Shown: piece after piece, positions 4,957 through 6,577 of the stretch
Layout of the letters: every line of letters starts with the position of its first letter
Numbering within the stretch: position 1 is the first letter of the stretch
Origin: Friedmanniella sp.
GTDB lineage: Bacteria > Actinomycetota > Actinomycetes > Propionibacteriales > Propionibacteriaceae
NCBI GenBank assembly: GCA_025964935.1
Contig: JAOPXW010000385.1
Location: 1-6,577, forward strand
DNA: 6,577 nucleotides
Reading direction: 5' to 3'
The notes under the pieces: generated by a model
Told to the model about the DNA's origin: nothing
Seen by the model: only the letters and a program-made list of their open reading frames with translations
The model's database searches: none
Translations under genes and position numbers: made by a program

Positions 4957-6130
4957 CGTCCTGCCCGCGCTGCTGGAGTGGTGGCGGGCCGGGGAGACCG
5001 TGGCCGTGGCCACCGTGGTGCAGACCTGGCGGTCGGCGCCGCGGCCCCCCGGCGCCACCATGCTCGTGGGCCCCGACGGGTCGGTGGTCGGCTCGGTGTC
5101 GGGCGGCTGCGTCGAGGGGGCCGTGCACGCGCTCGGCGAAGAGGTGCTGCGCGACGGCGTGGCCCGCCGGGAGCGCTTCGGGGTCAGTGACGAGGACGCG
5201 TACGCCGTGGGCCTGACCTGCGGCGGCGAGCTGGAGGTGCTTCTCACTCCGGTGTCGCCGGCGAGCTTCCCGGGCCTGGAGGCGCTGGCGGCCGACCTGG
5301 AACAGGGCCGTCCGGTCGCGCTGGCCACCGTGGTCGAGCATCCGGACCCGGCCCGCGTGGGTCGTCGGCTGGTCGTCCGCGGTGCGGAGCCGGGGGTCGG
5401 AACGCACCTCGGCTCCGGCCACCCGGCGGGGCCGGGCGGTCCCGGCCTGGGCAGCCCCCGGGCCGACGCCGCCGTCACCGACGACGCCCGGGGTCTGCTG
5501 GCCGGTGGCCGGAGCGAGGTGCTGACGTACGGGCCGGACGGCGAGCGGCGGGGCCGGGGCCTGCGGGTGTTCGTGGCCTCGTACGCCCCGCGGCCCCGGC
5601 TGCTCGTGTTCGGGGCCATCGACTTCGCCGCGGCCGTCGCCCGGCTCGGGCACTTCCTCGGCTTCGCGGTGACCGTGTGCGACGCCCGGCCGCTGTTCGC
5701 CACCCCGGCCCGGTTCCCCGACGCCGACGAGGTGGTCGTCGACCGGCCGCACCGCTACCTGGCGGGCCAGGCCGCGGCGGGGGCTCTCGACGACCGGACG
5801 GTCATCTGCGTCCTGACCCACGACCCCAAGTTCGACGTGCCGCTGCTGGAGGTGGCCCTGCGGCTGCCGGAGCTGGCCTACGTCGGGGCGATGGGGTCCC
5901 GCCGGACCCACCGGGAGCGGCTCGCGCAGCTGCGGGCGGTCGGGCTGGGTCCGGTCGAGCTGGCCCGCCTCGCCAGTCCGCTCGGGCTCGACCTCGGGGC
6001 CCGCACCCCGGAGGAGACGGCGCTGTCGATCATGGCGGAGGTCGTCGGGCGTCGGTGGGGTGGCCACGGTCGCCCGCTGAGTGAGCTCGACGGGCCGATC
6101 CACCACCCGCCCCCGACCTCCGCGGGCTGA
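4949..6130 (+). CDS. xdhC: XdhC/CoxI-family molybdenum cofactor chaperone, full-length two-domain form
   Basis: XdhC proteins bind molybdenum cofactor, help to make its active sulfurated form and hand it to xanthine dehydrogenase-type hydroxylases. This 393-residue protein has both family domains. The N-terminal XdhC_CoxI domain (about 1-100) includes GSVSGGCVEG (48-57, with the conserved Cys54) and LTCGGELEV (89-97). A linker region (100-205) contains a Gly/Pro-rich stretch (148-170). The C-terminal Rossmann domain (about 215-370) shows LLVFGAIDFAAAVA (218-231), CDARPLFATPARFPDADEVV (244-263), THDPKFD (290-296), YVGAMGSRRTHRERL (311-325) and RTPEETALSIMAEVV (352-366). The GTG start is set by the GGGAGG upstream and overlaps the nucleotidyltransferase stop by 8 nt, so the two genes should be co-translated. 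No hydroxylase subunit gene lies in the window, so the client enzyme is unknown. Confidence 0.92.
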   Translation: MRDVLPALLEWWRAGETVAVATVVQTWRSAPRPPGATMLVGPDGSVVGSVSGGCVEGAVHALGEEVLRDGVARRERFGVSDEDAYAVGLTCGGELEVLLTPVSPASFPGLEALAADLEQGRPVALATVVEHPDPARVGRRLVVRGAEPGVGTHLGSGHPAGPGGPGLGSPRADAAVTDDARGLLAGGRSEVLTYGPDGERRGRGLRVFVASYAPRPRLLVFGAIDFAAAVARLGHFLGFAVTVCDARPLFATPARFPDADEVVVDRPHRYLAGQAAAGALDDRTVICVLTHDPKFDVPLLEVALRLPELAYVGAMGSRRTHRERLAQLRAVGLGPVELARLASPLGLDLGARTPEETALSIMAEVVGRRWGGHGRPLSELDGPIHHPPPTSAG

Positions 6131-6154
6131 GCGCTGCCGGGGCCGCCCGGACCC

Positions 6155-6190
6155 GGGAGCCGGCTCGGACCAGGCCGGGCAAAGGCTCCC
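6155..6190 (+). terminator. Possible terminator hairpin after xdhC
   Basis: GGGAGCC (6155-6161) can pair with GGCTCCC (6184-6190), enclosing 22 nt. An alternative inner stem is CCGGC (6160-6164) with GCCGG (6174-6178). There is no U-tract. The position, 24 nt after the xdhC stop and before the next promoter-like element, makes a transcription end plausible. The long loop and GC background keep confidence low. Confidence 0.3.
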
Positions 6191-6209
6191 CCGGCGCGGC
6201 TGAGGCGTC

Positions 6210-6215
6210 TATCGT
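6210..6215 (+). promoter_or_regulatory. Putative -10 element of the GAF-type regulator gene (leaderless)
   Basis: TATCGT fits TANNNT and is followed by exactly 7 nt and then the ATG at 6223, the same layout as aroA and hisN. No Shine-Dalgarno sequence lies between. A separate promoter here means that the regulator is not simply the last gene of the upstream operon. No -35 hexamer is recognisable. Confidence 0.55.
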
Positions 6216-6222
6216 GGCTGGC

Positions 6223-6577
6223 ATGGTGAGCCTGAGCCACCTGGCGCTGCCGCCGGGAACCGACCCGCAGCAGCTGACACGCTTCCTCCACGTGGCCCAC
6301 GACGACTTCCTGTCCCGGGGCCTGGTCAACGCGGCTCTGCGGCCGGTCGTGGTGGACTCCTGGCACCGGAGCCTGAGCAGCGGGCTGAACCCCGACAGCG
6401 CCCTGCCGCCGGTCCGGCTGGACGAGCAGCACCTGGCCGCGATCCGGGCCACCCACCCGCTGGCGTCGGTGATGCCGGTCATCCGGCGGCTGCTGGTGGA
6501 CTCGGCCAGCGAGGCCGGGCTGCTGGTGGCGGTCAGCGACGCGGCGGGCCAGCTGCTGTGGGTCGAGGGTCAGAACC
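6223..6577 (+). CDS. GAF-domain / AcoR-type regulator, N-terminal part, runs off right edge
   Basis: The first 118 codons are present and the gene continues beyond the window. The start of the protein (residues 1-40) is helical and amphipathic. It is followed by VVVDSWHRSLSSGLNPD (42-58), the SWxRS-type motif found near the N-terminus of GAF-containing regulators such as the AcoR family and their actinobacterial relatives. After HPLASVMPVIRRLL (78-91), the segment LLVAVSDAAGQLLWVEG (100-116) looks like the first strands of a GAF/PAS-like sensor fold. Full-length relatives usually end in a helix-turn-helix and act as transcription regulators, but that end is not visible here. ATG 6223 is chosen over the adjacent GTG 6226 because it lies 7 nt after the -10-like TATCGT. 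A role in controlling the molybdoenzyme-related genes next door would be a guess. Confidence 0.72.
   Translation, partial: MVSLSHLALPPGTDPQQLTRFLHVAHDDFLSRGLVNAALRPVVVDSWHRSLSSGLNPDSALPPVRLDEQHLAAIRATHPLASVMPVIRRLLVDSASEAGLLVAVSDAAGQLLWVEGQN

Noticed and set aside
1487..5210. Repeated GCGTAC/CGTACG words across several genes
   Set aside because: They lie mainly in frame as Ala-Tyr or Val-Tyr codons in high-GC coding sequence, with no regular spacing or position suggesting a regulatory or uptake motif.
3831..5216. A 461-codon open plus-strand frame spanning the hisN-transferase-xdhC junctions
   Set aside because: It is an Arg-rich frame-shifted reading of three real genes whose own frames carry clear motifs.
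4142..6106. A 654-codon open frame on the minus strand opposite the transferase and xdhC genes
   Set aside because: Its product is Arg/Pro/Gly-rich low-complexity sequence with no domain. It lies opposite two well-supported genes and is explained by the very high GC content, which makes stop codons rare in all frames.
1..6577. Mobile element, CRISPR array, toxin-antitoxin pair or new defence system
   Set aside because: There are no terminal inverted repeats, transposase or integrase motifs, spaced direct repeats or effector-like domains. Every open region belongs to a recognisable core or cofactor gene, and spacers are under 125 bp.

Overview
This is a 6.6 kb stretch of very GC-rich DNA in which third codon positions are almost always G or C and GTG starts are common. 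It looks like the chromosome of a high-GC actinobacterium. The aroA-rsgA-hisN order and the sequence character of the proteins would fit Propionibacteriales/Nocardioides-like or related lineages, but the genus cannot be fixed by eye. Every complete gene reads left to right. One gene, of which only the first codons are present, diverges off the left edge.

Layout. (1) Positions 1-13, minus strand, hold the first four codons (M-C-G-R) of a probable SRAP (YedK/HMCES-type) abasic-site DNA-protein crosslink protein. (2) A divergent promoter region of about 120 bp follows. (3) Next is a DoxX-family membrane protein with an unusual repetitive Lys/Ala/Arg/Gln-rich tail (136-1065). (4) A perfect GC-rich hairpin and a -10 element lead into aroA (1117-2433), encoding EPSP synthase. 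(5) rsgA (2430-3422), a ribosome-assembly GTPase, overlaps aroA by 4 nt. (6) hisN (3433-4317), an inositol-monophosphatase-family histidinol-phosphate phosphatase, has a putative -10 element that includes the rsgA stop codon. (7) A MocA/MobA-like nucleotidyltransferase (4321-4956) and a full-length XdhC-family molybdenum-cofactor chaperone (4949-6130) follow with a 3-bp gap and an 8-nt overlap. (8) A 92-bp spacer contains a possible terminator and a promoter. (9) The N-terminus of a GAF/AcoR-type regulator (6223 onward) runs off the right edge.

How it works together. aroA (shikimate pathway), rsgA (30S subunit maturation) and hisN (histidine biosynthesis) are housekeeping genes in tight same-strand order. 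Downstream, the nucleotidyltransferase/XdhC pair forms a small module for preparing molybdenum cofactor for a xanthine dehydrogenase/CO dehydrogenase-type hydroxylase. No such hydroxylase is present here. The most striking pattern is regulatory. Four gene starts (SRAP, aroA, hisN, GAF regulator) lie 6-7 nt after a TANNNT -10 hexamer, and a fifth (DoxX) is close to that layout. None of the four has a Shine-Dalgarno sequence, which points to leaderless mRNAs. I see no mobile element, CRISPR array, tRNA/rRNA, phage gene or obvious new defence system. The region is mostly conserved core genome with a few unusual details.
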